A program made the translations under genes and the position numbers. The notes below the pieces were generated by a model. That model made no database searches. It saw only the letters and a program-made list of their open reading frames with translations, and was not told the DNA's origin. This document shows positions 33,858 to 44,942 of a stretch of DNA of 64,000 nt, one piece after another. Source of the DNA: Saksenaea vasiformis B4078 (Eukaryota > Mucoromycota > Mucoromycetes > Mucorales > Saksenaeaceae); the NCBI GenBank assembly GCA_000697055.1, contig JNDT01002264.1:124001-188000 (forward strand). Reading direction: 5' to 3'. How positions within the stretch are numbered: position 1 is the stretch's first letter; each line of letters opens with the position of its first letter.

Positions 33858-34773
33858 ATGGGGTTAGGAATGGAAAAATGCTGTTGCTTCATCCCTCTTC
33901 GATTGGGAACGTTCATCATTGCCCTATGGTTCTTCGTACGTAGCCCATATAAAAATGACCAAGCTATTTAATGTTTATTTGTTGCCAGGTTGTCTATCTT
34001 TTTGATGCTATTACGGGTTTCTTAGGAATCAATGGTATGTACTCTTGTCTGAGTTGGGAGTCCCCTTGATAAATTATGTACCACCTTGTCTAAATATTCT
34101 TTTTAGCTGTGGTTGTTTATTCTGGCCAATCAGCAAAAGCTTGGTATTACATTGACCTTCTGTTTACGGTGCTAGTATGCCTTGGCGGCTTGTTTGGTAT
34201 ACTTGGCTCTTGCTTCGTAAGTTTAATGTCCGTACTTACAACCTCCCTAACCTAATTACCTTTTAGGCATCACGAAAGTTTGCAAAACTCTTTAGCGTTG
34301 TTGTTTGGGTCAACTGTGTCCTGTCCATCATCAAATATCTGGTATCGCTCGTACTTATGGTCATTTACCGCGAGGGCATGGTCCACTCTTGTCTTCGTTC
34401 AGGCTTTGCAGGATTTTCAAACGCACAGACGACCTTAACACCAGCTGTTATCAGCGACAGTCCTTACTACGCACCAGTGAAATATCCAAACACACTCAAC
34501 TCCAACGCCATGTCCCTTGAAGAATGTCAAATTAGTGTCAAAACATTCTTGATCTCCTACGGCGTCATTATCTTTCTCGTAGAATTGCTCCAGGTAAATT
34601 GAAATCTTTGTTGTTTTTCGGTGGATATTGACAGTGAGTTCTAGATCTACTTTGCCTCTGTCGTGAGTGCTTACGCATCAAGGTTACGAAACGGTGCACG
34701 TCATCACAGACTGCATGATCAACAGATCAAGGATTTCGAGGAGTCGCGCTACCATATGTCAACCGTCTACTAA
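33858..34773 (+). CDS. Four-transmembrane protein of unknown function
   Basis: ATG 33858 to TAA at 34771-34773, five exons with GT-AG introns (GTACGT to TTGCCAG, GTATGT to TTTTTAG, GTAAGT to TTTTAG, GTAAAT to TTCTAG). The start MGLGMEKCCCFIPLRLGTFI has a Cys triplet before TM1. TM1 is about ALWFFVVYLFDAITGFLGI, TM2 about YIDLLFTVLVCLGGLFGILG, TM3 about LFSVVVWVNCVLSIIKYLVS, and TM4 about FLISYGVIIFLVELLQIYFA, followed by a basic cytosolic tail (YASRLRNGARHHRLHDQQ). The CCCFIPLRxG start and four-helix pattern recall small fungal Golgi or plasma-membrane proteins such as Kei1-like subunits, but I cannot assign a family. The Cys triplet could be palmitoylated. Confidence 0.75.
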
Positions 34774-37709
34774 GTTAGCGTCGAAGATCCGTGTAGAAGA
34801 AAAAAGTACCTCTTTCTCCCTTCTTCCTTTTCTTTCTTTCTTTCTTTTTTACCGCTTCATTTTATCTGTACATTATCATATCCCTGTGTGTCTTTTGCTG
34901 GTTCAATTGAAATCGCTTCGAATATAAATCATCTTGTTACTATCCAGTCAAAAGAAATGAATATATCTATATATAACTACAGTGTTTAACAATCGACCAT
35001 GACCTGATTGGAAACATCAAAATCGCGACTTGACTGTAAACATCGATACACATAGGCTTTCGATGCTGTTTAATTCATGAAGTACTAGGCAGTCTGTCGA
35101 GACAATGGACACACAATGAGATGGCTGCGACGGTTTGCGTATCGCCAACTGGATGTAAACTGGGTGTAATGAGAACAAGTTGCTTTCAGTATCCCTGAGT
35201 CAATTTTGGACAGAACAATCTCTACCCATGTGTATGTATCTCAATTAGACATTTTCATTGTTCGGACCTCCTCGCTCCAGAATAATGTTTCTACACTGGA
35301 GATCTACCTTGCACATAGATCTCACAACATTTGCTTAAACAAGGAAAAGCTGAAGAGAAGTCGTGTATTTCATTTGTTTGTTGTCACCATGAAAGTGAAC
35401 GCTGTTAAATGTGCGTTAAGTTCTCTTCAACGGGAATATCGGATATGGGCAGTGCGGACAAGATTAAGATACGAACTGGAACTTCAGACTACACGAACTT
35501 CGAATGCCTGTGGAAAAGAGCAAAAAAAGCACGTTTAGCTTATAGATTTCCTAGTAAAAATACCATATCGCGTAAAAACATGATGGGCCACAAGAAAATA
35601 TGTGGAACTGTATTATGTTTCAATATCAGAAAGGCATGGAGGTGAAACGGAAGCGGCTAACGTAATTCATGTTTAATTGTTTTCTCTAGAGCTAATTCGA
35701 GTATCAAGATCAAGCTGAAACTACTATCATCACTTCGTTGGGGCTATGCAGATCAGAAGTTCCACATGAAGCTAGAGCAATGCTGCTACTGTTTCCTTGT
35801 CCAAGTTGATGACGATAGATGCGAGCGAGATGTTGGAAGATCATTGTCTGATAGCTTTGTCTATATATTTGTCGGAAGCCTTTTAGGAAATGAACATCTA
35901 ATCATCTTTTGTTTATAACCATGCCGTGTCATTAAATGTGTCCGTTGATTCTGCAGCTTTTTCAACACGATCGTGTAAATGATAGTGTTTATGTCGTTAT
36001 CCTTCCACGTAAATTAAAATGGAAAAGATAAAACGCAAACGTGTCAACAAGACATTTAACGACAAAATGGCCAAAAGGATGCATTTTGAGAGGAAGTGTT
36101 GGCCAAGAACAAACAGAAATCCACAATTCGCGTTAGAAAATTTAAACTACACGAATTCTGGCGCTCCTGGAAAAGAGCAATGAAACAAGGTTAGCTAATT
36201 GCCCGAACTGACGGAGCGACGCTCGGCAAGTACGGGATTGATGTAGGACAAAGAAGTCTGGACACATCGGCGATGTGGAGCAGAACTGGAAAGATAACTG
36301 GACGGATCATCGCATGTGGTTTTACAATGCCGAGAAGACAGTATGGCATGGAATGATTTAAAGAGAACACCTGGAATATGCTGTAAAGACTTTGACAAGG
36401 AGTGACACTGCTCTTCCTCCGACGTCTTTAGAAAAACAAAAGCAGGTTGCTGGGACCCCCCAGAAACCCCATCTGCAAGTTATTAGCTCCGCAGCTGAGT
36501 GCATTCTACATCATTCTAACCATATTGTCACCATCATCAAAAACGGAAACAAAGAAAATAAAATAAACATTTGCTAACGTCTAGTGACACGCATTGCGCA
36601 GTCGGTTGCAACATCAATACAAGGCAGCGCATGATGTCCTGTGCTGTGGAGATCGAAAAGTGTAGCAAAGTTTATATTTATTCCATGGGGCTCATGTATA
36701 ATGTGTATGGGAATGCATCGTATTGTAAATCATTACTTGTTTCTTTCTTATCATGTCATGGGTTTCGGTGGATGAGCGACAGCTGTTATTGGCATGCAAT
36801 TCACGAGGAGGAAAATATCAAGATTGAGTTTTTCTTTTTTTCTAACTTACCTTCCTCATTTCTGTGGCGAAATGTATCATGCACCAAACAATTTTTTGTA
36901 TGGCGTTGTAGGACAGCGGCAGCATCTAGTTCGGGACTATGTGATGCGATTTTCTTGAGCGTCCAATTAGATCTGTGTTTCTGGGTTTGTCGATCAGTTA
37001 TAACAGAGAAAAGGTTTTTTCTTTTTTGATCGATTGCGTGCTCATGATAAGATATCATCTTCACGCATAACTGATTCCGGAATACGGAGACGGATGCGCC
37101 ACCGCTTGGACCGCGCGTGCGAGTGTGTGTGCGTGCGAAGTAGAACTGGTTTTTTTTTTGGGCGGTAATACATATTCTTTTTCTGCCCCATTTCACATGC
37201 AAAAAGGCTTTTGCAGCCCATACAACGAACTTTCTAATACATAAAGTGAAACAATTTCGACGACCGACGCCCGCCTTATTTGTTCACACACTATCTTGCA
37301 CACTAAAAAAAATTCTTTTTTTCGCCGACTTTTTGCCTACAACGCCACGAAAATCGCGTAACTAATAAAGTTGTTCCTGCACCCCAATAGTAAACATTCT
37401 ATTACATTACTGAAATACAAGTGAGTTAACTATACAACAGCAAACAAAGAAGATGAAGTAAAAGAAATGAAGGGGGAAAGAAAGAAAGTTTGGTATGTTT
37501 CAGAAGCGGTACCTGAATAGCGCTCGGCGGTTAGGAGATAGGAGATCGTTGAATCCAATCATACCCTCGGGATGGTTTCCTAAAAGTCAAGTCCCATCAG
37601 GTCTGGGTTAAGTAGAAGCAACTCAGATGAGTAATGTTGTCATGTGCTCCTAGTTCAGCGGTCCAATGAGAATGTGTAAAACCTATCGTGTCATAATGAA
37701 GTGGTTGGA
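34774..37709. other. Nearly 3 kb gene-poor region with eroded coding relics
   Basis: No intact gene recognised. At about 35480-35560 and 36140-36190 there is an imperfect 60-bp direct repeat (ACTACACGAA followed by GGAAAAGAGCAA). Reading frames are short and broken. The 3' end becomes the promoter of the bZIP gene. Confidence 0.45.
36195..36356 (+). pseudogene. Fragment with a GIDVGQRSL motif, possibly from a RuvC-fold nuclease
   Basis: The + frame opens after a TAG at 36192 and closes at a TGA at 36354. It reads TDGATLGKYGIDVGQRSLD, then TSAMWSRTGKITGRI, then CGFTMPRRQYG. A GxDxG strand followed by a short beta hairpin is how RuvC-I motifs look in TnpB/Fanzor and related nucleases, but many ATPase and nuclease folds share it. 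The rest of such a protein is not visible, so this is only a hint. Confidence 0.25.
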
Positions 37710-37716
37710 TATAAAA
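37710..37716 (+). promoter_or_regulatory. TATA box candidate of the bZIP gene
   Basis: TATAAAA, 161 bp upstream of the first uORF and about 440 bp upstream of the main ATG. It suits a long leader that includes both uORFs. Confidence 0.5.
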
Positions 37717-37870
37717 CCCACATGGAATTTTCTTTTTTTTGCAGTTGATCTCTCTTTTTGCTCTTTTCTAACTAAAAAAATTTTCCTTTTCACCTTTTTA
37801 TTATTATTATTATTATTCTAAACCTTTTGATTCCTACTCTTTTTTTACATACAATTTGAATTTGCCCAAA

Positions 37871-37897
37871 ATGGTTGCCATTATTATTATCTTTTAA
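37871..37897 (+). promoter_or_regulatory. uORF1 of the GCN4-like gene (8 codons)
   Basis: ATG GTT GCC, three ATT, ATC TTT TAA: MVAIIIIF and stop. AAAATGG context. It lies 257 nt before the main ATG and ends well before uORF2, the arrangement expected of a re-initiation-permissive first uORF. Confidence 0.65.
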
Positions 37898-37979
37898 GCG
37901 TTTTTTTTCTCTGTCGTCTTTGTTATCTCGTCGTAATCTATCTCGTCTCAGTCGTATCCGTAATCTCGTGTCAAGTCAA

Positions 37980-38129
37980 ATGTCTATCTCAAATCTCTCT
38001 TGCGTCTCTCGCAAACATCTCTGCGTCTCAACCTATATGCCATCTAAGCCTTTCTTCTCATACTGTACTGACGAACCATCGACCTGCACCCGCAAAAGGA
38101 CAACCCATCAGAAAACCCCCGGAAATTAA
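37980..38129 (+). promoter_or_regulatory. uORF2 of the GCN4-like gene (49 codons)
   Basis: ATG at 37980, stop TAA at 38127-38129, 24 nt before the main ATG at 38154. It reads MSISNLSCVSRKHLCVST at the start and has one internal in-frame ATG. A long uORF ending this near the main start would normally block it, as the inhibitory uORF does in CPC1/GCN4 leaders. Confidence 0.65.
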
Positions 38130-38153
38130 AAAATACAGACACAAACAAACAAC

Positions 38154-38885
38154 ATGACCTATCAACAACTCATGGCTGCCATGGGTAGCCACAGCAACCA
38201 CCCCAACAACAACAACGCGCCTCTGCAACCACAGCAACCACCACAGCAGCAGAGCAATGTAACCACAGCAACTCCAGAGGATATGCTTTCCTCTCTTACT
38301 CCACCTACTGAACTCGCAACCTCTATGGTCGATGCCTGGCTTGTCAGTGAACTTTGTCAACAAGGACTATTCCTAGACTATGGTGATTTTCACCTTCCCA
38401 ATCTTGCACCTCACTCGCCTCCTCTTACGGCCAGTCCCCCAAGCACAGTGTCTTCACGTCAATCTCCCGAAATTGATTCGCCTGTCAGTGGTGTTCCCCC
38501 GCTTTTCCCCGAAATTCAAAAGAAACCGGCGCTCAAGAAGATTTTACCAAAGACCGCTCAATGTCCCGTGCCTCCAAGCACCTGTATGCCTGAAAAGCGC
38601 AAACTGGACCATGATCGTGAAAAGGATGAAATTGCCTTGAAACGACAGAAAAATACCGATGCGGCTCGACGTTCTCGTCTGAAGAAACTCATGAAAATGG
38701 AAGCGCTCGAAAAAAAGGTCACTGAACTCGAAGCGGACAACACCCGACTGAACACGCGTATTGCCGTGCTTGAATCCGAAAAGGCTGGTCTGGAATCCAA
38801 AGACAAGGGACTGGAGGATCGTATCCGATTCCTAGAACAACAGTTGGCTGAGGCGCACAAAGCCTTGACATCCGTCAAGCGTTAA
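38154..38885 (+). CDS. GCN4/CPC1-type bZIP transcription factor
   Basis: Single exon, 243 residues, ATG 38154 (MTYQQLMAAMGSHSNHPNNN), TAA ending 38885. Gln/Asn-rich N-terminus, a middle acidic/hydrophobic activation-like region (WLVSELCQQGLFLDYGDFH), then a C-terminal bZIP: basic region ALKRQKNTDAARRSRLKKL, followed by a leucine-zipper (MEALEKKVTELEADNTRLNT and onward). The NTDAARRSRLKK basic region matches Gcn4 and CPC1 (NTEAARRSRARK), regulators of amino-acid starvation responses that bind TGACTCA. Two uORFs in the leader strengthen the assignment. Orthology rests on the basic region and leader; other fungal bZIPs with this NTxAARRSR motif exist, so the symbol is left empty. Confidence 0.88.
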   Translation: MTYQQLMAAMGSHSNHPNNNNAPLQPQQPPQQQSNVTTATPEDMLSSLTPPTELATSMVDAWLVSELCQQGLFLDYGDFHLPNLAPHSPPLTASPPSTVSSRQSPEIDSPVSGVPPLFPEIQKKPALKKILPKTAQCPVPPSTCMPEKRKLDHDREKDEIALKRQKNTDAARRSRLKKLMKMEALEKKVTELEADNTRLNTRIAVLESEKAGLESKDKGLEDRIRFLEQQLAEAHKALTSVKR

Positions 38886-39468
38886 CTAAAAAAAAAAAAT
38901 TTACACCCAAAAAACCTTATCATCCTATAGCATATTTTTTCTTTTTTCTTCTTTTCTTCTTTGTTCTGTTTTTGGCATATCCCTGTGCTTATCTTGAAAA
39001 AAAATATTTTTAAAGTTAGAGTCAATAAAAAATTTCGTGAATGTAAACCTATCGAATGCTTATGCTCGCTTATCAGTCAAACATACCTATTGGCTGTCGT
39101 GTAACTTGTCTGAGACAGAAAACCATCCCAATCATTCTGATTGATTGTACAACTAGCCCGTATCCCCCGCAAAAAAGGAATATCCAAATATGGTTCTCGA
39201 TCATTCAACATAACTGTAGTAGAACACACATGGTAAACGTACAGTTTGAAAAATGTTTGTAATTATAAAATTGGAAAAATATCTTTACAAATAATAGAGT
39301 TTCACATGCAATAAGGTAAAAGAAAAAAAAAGGGGGTATGTACAAATAAATGGGGTAAAATATTAAAAGTAAAGGAACGGTAGAAAGATGAATGCGGGAA
39401 AGGGGGAAAAAAAAGTATACTTCAAGAAAAATGAGAGGAATGGTTGTTGTTTTTTTTTGTTGATATGT
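38886..39468. other. Convergent 3' regions of the bZIP and methyltransferase genes
   Basis: No gene recognised; A/T-rich with T and A runs, suitable for polyadenylation signals of both genes. Confidence 0.5.
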
Positions 39469-41158
39469 TCAGTCGACATAACCATCAATGAAGTCTTTGA
39501 TGGATTCCCAAGCGCCATCTTCCAAAGAGGTAGATGGAGATCCTGTAGAATTTGTCTTGTTTGTCTTGCAGGTTGTCAAGGAAGCGGAGGAATGGGAGGT
39601 AGAAAGAGGAGACATCGGTGGATCGACACCGGGAGGTTTTTGACCATAACATACGTACCAGTTCAAATGGGATTGGTACTTTGTACATTCCTTCATGGCA
39701 TGGGCTATCGCCGCGTCTGTCAAGAGAATCTTGCGGTTGTCCATACAGGCTGGTTGCCAATGGGATAACTGTGTCGGAGATGGGGAGGAGGCCATCATTT
39801 GTTTGATCTTTGGGTTGAGGGTTCGAAAGTAACTTTCGAAATTTTGGGAATGAATTTCACCCAATTGACCACCCCAACCAAGAGGCAAAGTAACACGATG
39901 TTGACGTACATTGACAAAACCTTGGGTCATCATCAAAGTGGACATTTGATGGCCCATATAAAACTCAATACCATAAGCACGCATTGCTTCAGCCACTAAA
40001 CAAACGATAAGTATCGAAAAATAAATAAAAAATAAAAAATAACATGTGGTTTTTTTTTCTGAACTTACGGGATTGATTCAGTAACGATTCACACAAAGGT
40101 CCGGGCCGATGGACACGAAACTCAACATCCATAATCTCAAAATAGCCTTGTGGTTTTAGTACCCGGGTCGCCAGTTTGATGATGTGCATTAATTGAGCTT
40201 GCGACAAATTGCCAAGCATTAATCGAAGACGAACAAAATCAAATGTATTTGGGGGATAAGGCAAGGTCTCCAAAAAGTTATGCTGTACAAAATGGGCATT
40301 GCAAGGCTTGATGGCAGTAGGAAACATCGTCCGTAGATCGACACCATGGAAATCTAATATATTCCATCAGTCACATGAATTTTCTCTTTTTCTTTTTTTC
40401 CTTTTTGTCTTTTACCTGCATGAGGAAATTCAGTGGCCATTTCAAGTACCCTGAAAAAGAAAAGAAGGTGATTTGGTAAGCGATCCATTCATTTTTAGGA
40501 AAAGTGTTGGGGGAAAGGACCCATGTAGAGAAAAGTATAGGGAAGGGCGGTTAAAAACTTACCAAGTACCCGGGCCACAGCCTATGTCCAGTACCTGGGG
40601 TCGTTGGACCTCGGTCGGTGATTTTGGATTTAGAACGTCCATCAAGGGGGCCACAAAATTACCATTGAAGGCATATTTGAGCAAGAAATGCTGAAAATAC
40701 AAAAAAAAATTAGAGTGATTTTTTTTTCTTTATCAACGTGATTTTACCAAAATCACTAGGCGATCCACTTCATCGTCGTCACAAGGAGAACAAAAATGGG
40801 TGCCTGGTGTCACTATGTATGGTCGTCCATCAACCGTGGCAAGATCTAGCCTGATCGTTCCACGCTGTGATACCACGGTTGGTTCGGAAAGATCAGACGT
40901 ATAGGAAGGATGATGAAAGGATTGTGACCAAGGTGTGGATGGTGGAGGGGTCATCTCTTCGGGTTTGGTCGAGGAAGCTTCACTACTGACTTTGGACGAC
41001 TTATTCGACATTTTTCGCGTTGACGCTTTTTTACGGGAACCGTCGATATTAAAAATATGATAGAAAGGTTGATTGGACAATCGTCGTTGCGCTTTCGGAG
41101 AGAGTGTTGCTGTGACAACAGAGGATACGGGTTTCTGTTTCGATGTCGTATTACCCAT
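39469..41158 (-). CDS. SAM-dependent class I methyltransferase with an N-myristoylation signal
   Basis: Minus-strand gene with about five exons, ATG 41158, stop 39469. It begins MGNTTSKQKPVSS, a textbook N-myristoylation start (Gly2, Ser6, Lys7). A basic, Ser-rich region follows, then LDLATVDGRPYIVTPGTHFC, and the Rossmann methyltransferase: motif I VLDIGCGPGTWVLEMATEFP (split by an intron near 40440-40560), an acidic strand-2 end GVDLR, then FVQHNFLETLPYPPNTFDFV and VLKPQGYFEIMDVEFR (motifs III-IV). The C-terminal half (MAEAMRAYGIEFYMG onward) has no known motif. It resembles the large LaeA/UMTA-like group of fungal methyltransferases; substrate unknown. Myristoylation would place it on membranes, which is unusual for that group. 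Confidence 0.8.
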
Positions 41159-41261
41159 GACGCCAAAGGAAAAAATAAATAAATAAAAAAAATAAAGAAT
41201 AAATAGGACTTAGATTGATAGAAAAATAGGAGGAAAAAGCATTGAAAGCTATAAGAGAAAA

Positions 41262-41285
41262 AGAGAGAGAGAGAGAGAGAGAGAG
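41262..41285 (+). repeat. (GA)n microsatellite
   Basis: About 12 GA dinucleotides in a purine-rich stretch between two minus-strand genes, about 100-125 bp upstream of the methyltransferase ATG. Confidence 0.85.
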
Positions 41286-41516
41286 CGGGGGGAGAAGTGT
41301 TTAGTAGTAAGAAGAAGAAGAAAAAAAAGTGGGGCGATAAGAAGAGGAAGAAGGAATGAAGAAGAAACGGTAGCTTGTTTGTTCTTATTGCAATTCAGTT
41401 GTTCAACCGATCTATCTTTTTTTACCTAATCTCACTCCGGTTAAGGTAGTTTTATATAACTCTTTTTTTTTATATGGATATGCGAGACACACTTTTGATC
41501 CTTTGTACCTCCTAAA

Positions 41517-43491
41517 TTAGTATGATCCCATGCTTTCCCCCGCAGCTGTCAGATAAAAAAAGTTCTTCCATCGAGTGACATCCGCTGTTGCCTTGAATGT
41601 GTAATCGAAATAACCCACTTTGGGGTTTCGCCGTTAATTTTCAATTCTTCCTGTCTTTTTTCTTTTTTAAATTTACCATTGTTGTGGTCGGCATGATTTA
41701 ACCGCACCAATCGTACATTTGCGTTTCCTTTCCGCTGATAAAGCACTGCTTCACCAGCGATCTCGGTTTGTTCAATCTCTTCATCACCTTCAAGCCAATG
41801 TTTACTGAATGGAATCGATGCTTTGGAACCATAGACAGCGCGATGGAAGAGTTGATGTGAGTTGTGTCCAGGTATTTCAAGATCCGACGACCCGTAGATA
41901 ATCAAGATGGGGCAATGGACATGCTGTTTGTTGATCAACGCCATCATTGTTTCACATGATTCATTTCTTTCTTTTTTCCTTTTCATATTACCTCAATGCG
42001 CGAGAGTGAGTCAAATGTATGCATGAGTTTGGACAACATATAATCTAGCCCGCAAAGTTAGATTAAAAAAGGAAAAACAAGGTTTCGGAGATCTCTTACT
42101 CTGTGCGGGTGGGATCGCTTGCAGAGGTCCCAGGATAGGAATATATTGCAATAGACGATACTCAAACATCAGATTTGGTAATGAACTATACGCAGCCTTA
42201 AGTATTAACGCATTAGGGGTTAAGCCTAGCATAAAACAAAAAAATTGTAAGTTTAAAATATATACGATCATCTTTTTACTGTTGTTTACCTACCTGCTTT
42301 TGTCATTTCATAGGCCAACGAGGTAGCCACCCCAGTTCCTAATTTAGGTCGTTTGTTACCCCAGCCTTCTCTTGTCTTTTTGTTCGTTTGGGCTTACCAA
42401 GCGAATGTCCGATCAGTGAAATGCGTGTGTGTGATACTAAATGTTCAACCATAACTTGTCAGACGCATGTGTTAGCTGACGTATTTGGTTCTTACCATTT
42501 CTTTGGAGCAGCCAATCCAATGCCGCCTTTGCATCGAGATTTAGACCTGATTCAGATGGCACGCCCTCTATCAATTTTTTGTTCCTTTAGAATTAAAAAA
42601 TGCACATGATCCCTAAACTCAGACATTACCGGAATCTCCAAAACCTCGGTAATCGATCGACAGAACGTTGAGCCGGTGGAACTTATCGCCGAGCGTCTGT
42701 TGAAAACACGAGTAAGAAGAAATCATGTTTTTTGAGTTATGGAACCAGCTCGTGTACGACGATCTTATTTTGTTTTTGTTTTTTTCTCTTTTTACCTTGT
42801 ACAAGTCAACGCGCCAGGGAGCGACCCGGTTCATTGCGTTGCCGTGGAAATAGATGACGGTGTCATAGTTGGGATCGGCCAACGCGGCGTCAAATAAGGA
42901 ATCATCCACTGTATCACGCTCGCGGAGGCCATTCTTCCGATGATACTCACTAGGAAGAATATGCCAAGCACCTACAAATATCGCATTCATTATTTTAATA
43001 TCAAATGACAGCCTCTTATCTCGGCTTTCCTGTCTAACCTACCAATCGATACATTATCTGCCGTATGAATGCGAATGTTTCGGATCTTGTTGTCTAAGGA
43101 ATAGTTAGGAACTATTGCAGAAATAAAAAAGAAAAAAATGACACGTACGGGCAAATCCGTAGTGCTCGGGCACCGCGAACTTTGGATTCCAGGGGAACTG
43201 AATCCAATGACAGTAAATGATGCTGAGACACGCGTGAGTCGGAGACGCTTTTTTTTTTCGCGCGAAACCCTAATAGGAGGAGTTACTTACAGGCGTTGAG
43301 GTGTTGGAAAGCTAAGGAAGACGACGAGGGCCTAATGACAGGGTATGTAATGAGGCGTCATGTGTATACATTAAGGGCATATGTACCGCGTAAAGCGCCA
43401 CGACCACTGATGTCGCCGTGACAACTATCTTGGTAAAACCCATGTCACTCAAGTAGGGGTAAAAGGGGACGGGACCAGATACAGCACACAT
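41517..43491 (-). CDS. ABHD12-type alpha/beta hydrolase
   Basis: Minus-strand, about ten small exons. I take the ATG at 43491 (MCAVSGPVPFYPYL); an in-frame ATG at 43443 (MGFTKIVVTATSV) is an alternative and starts the first membrane helix. Spliced sequence reads ALVVFLSFPTPQR, IIYCHWIQFPWNPKFAVPEH, AWHILPSEYHRKNGL, DTVIYFHGNAMNRVA, LNVLSIDYRGFGDSGN, then RISLIGHSLG joined to TGVATSLAYE, then CPILIIYGSSDLEIPGHN, and NHADHNN. HG oxyanion, Ser of GHSLG, Asp of SSDLEIP and His of ADHNN form the triad. The YCHW and WNPKF blocks and order match ABHD12, a membrane lysophospholipase (lyso-PS in animals). The last exon ends GESMGSY with TAA at 41517. Confidence 0.9.
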
Positions 43492-44624
43492 TTTGTCCGC
43501 GCCTTCTGCGGCGATGGAATATCACGTGTAACGAAGTATTCTGAGGACGAGTTCTGCCAGGCCGAGAACGCTTGTCTAGTGAAACAATTAAAAAAGTCCA
43601 TGCGTTTGCCTATTCTAGTCTGGCAAAGTCTTTCTTTTACATATACTAAGTTTATGCCGACCTTTTTTTTTTTAACTAGGCGTTTGATGTCTGCATAATG
43701 ACCCTTAAGTTCAACTCTCTGTTGTCATTGTCGTTTATCCCTTGTGCGGATAATCCTTCATGTTACGGGCACCCAGATCTTAAAAGAAAAAAGAAGCCAT
43801 GACACCGATCTGTTTTGTGCACCGTACCCCCTACCGCGGCTTCTGTACACCCGATCCAAACTCATACAACAAATCTGCCATGGCATCTTCTATGGCTGTA
43901 CAGTCATTCCCGTTTTTCCTATTCTTCTTTTGCTACTCTCTGTGTAAAATAGAGCGAGCAAACTTGGATTTTCTATTACTAGATTATGTGGGGTTCCAGC
44001 ATCGCGAGGGACTTGTTCCAACCCTGTCGTCTGGTCCGTCATACATCTAAAAACACCCAACGGATGGGGAAAAGGTTGACGCACCGCTAGAGCCAACAAA
44101 TCCAGATAAGCTATTTTACATTTCTTTAAGAAAACAGCCCTTTTGAAAGACTGCCTGTTCGAAATAGGCTTACTAAGACTATCCTCAATTCTACATGAAT
44201 AGGTCCGCTATGATTGGAGACAGTTAAAGATATACTGTTTTGTCATGCCCAAGTTTATTTCTTTATGTCGTGCATTCTGATGGTACACGCCCACTCCATT
44301 GATGAAGCTTCATTTTTAAGTCTGCACGTATACTAAGAGTAGTTAAAAGTTAATCTACCAACCTTACCGTGCGGTTGGCATACAGTGATACAGGGATACA
44401 CCAATGCGTCTTACCTCGAGGGAGGCACCGTACTCAAAATCGGTTTAGGTTTGATCTTCGCGGTAATACAGCCCTGCCATGAGCGATGTTATTGCGCACT
44501 ACAGGGAAACGTGCAAGACTGCCTTTGAGAACTTTAATGATAATCCAATCTGTCTAACTTTATCTGTGGAGCTTTAACAATAATGTGCTTGGTCAAAGTC
44601 TGTCTGCGAAGTATCCACAGCGCG
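43492..44624. other. Intergenic: upstream of the ABHD12-like gene
   Basis: No recognised gene. Short frames near 43744-44099 on both strands overlap and match nothing. Confidence 0.4.
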
Positions 44625-44942
44625 TTAGTCAGGCGCGTTTCTTAGAACCTTCGAGTGCAATGAGACGTCTCTAATTTGATGAGGTAGGATTGTCAGTACT
44701 GATGTCGATTTATATGCAAAACTATGGATCTTAGGCCCAATTACTTCAAACTCTGTACGTTGTTCTTCCAACTTTCTGGTGAAATAGTCGGCAGATAGTT
44801 GAAGCTTCAGTTTTAGGCTAGGGCAATTCCTCATGTGTTGCTTAATCGTGTGGTTTTTTCGCACCTTGAGTGTGAGGTTGCAGTGATGGCAGTAGAACTT
44901 GGTGGATGATATCTTTTTTGAGTACGACGGGATAGGGTACAT
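44625..44942 (-). CDS. Small protein with a C2HC zinc-finger-like motif
   Basis: A 105-codon frame with a true ATG at 44942 (MYPIPSYSKKISSTKFYCHH). It contains YCHHCNLTLKV, then NHTIKQHMRNCPSL: Cys-x2-Cys, about 14 residues, His-x3-Cys, as in BED- or C2HC-type fingers of transposases and transcription factors. The rest is basic and hydrophobic with no other domain. The gene may continue through introns or may be a relic of a transposon protein. No neighbour is related. Confidence 0.4.
   Translation of the reverse strand: MYPIPSYSKKISSTKFYCHHCNLTLKVRKNHTIKQHMRNCPSLKLKLQLSADYFTRKLEEQRTEFEVIGPKIHSFAYKSTSVLTILPHQIRDVSLHSKVLRNAPD

Noticed and set aside
36571..37202. Overlapping 130-150 codon frames on both strands
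   Set aside because: Both are low complexity or unlike any family, and each would overlap the other.
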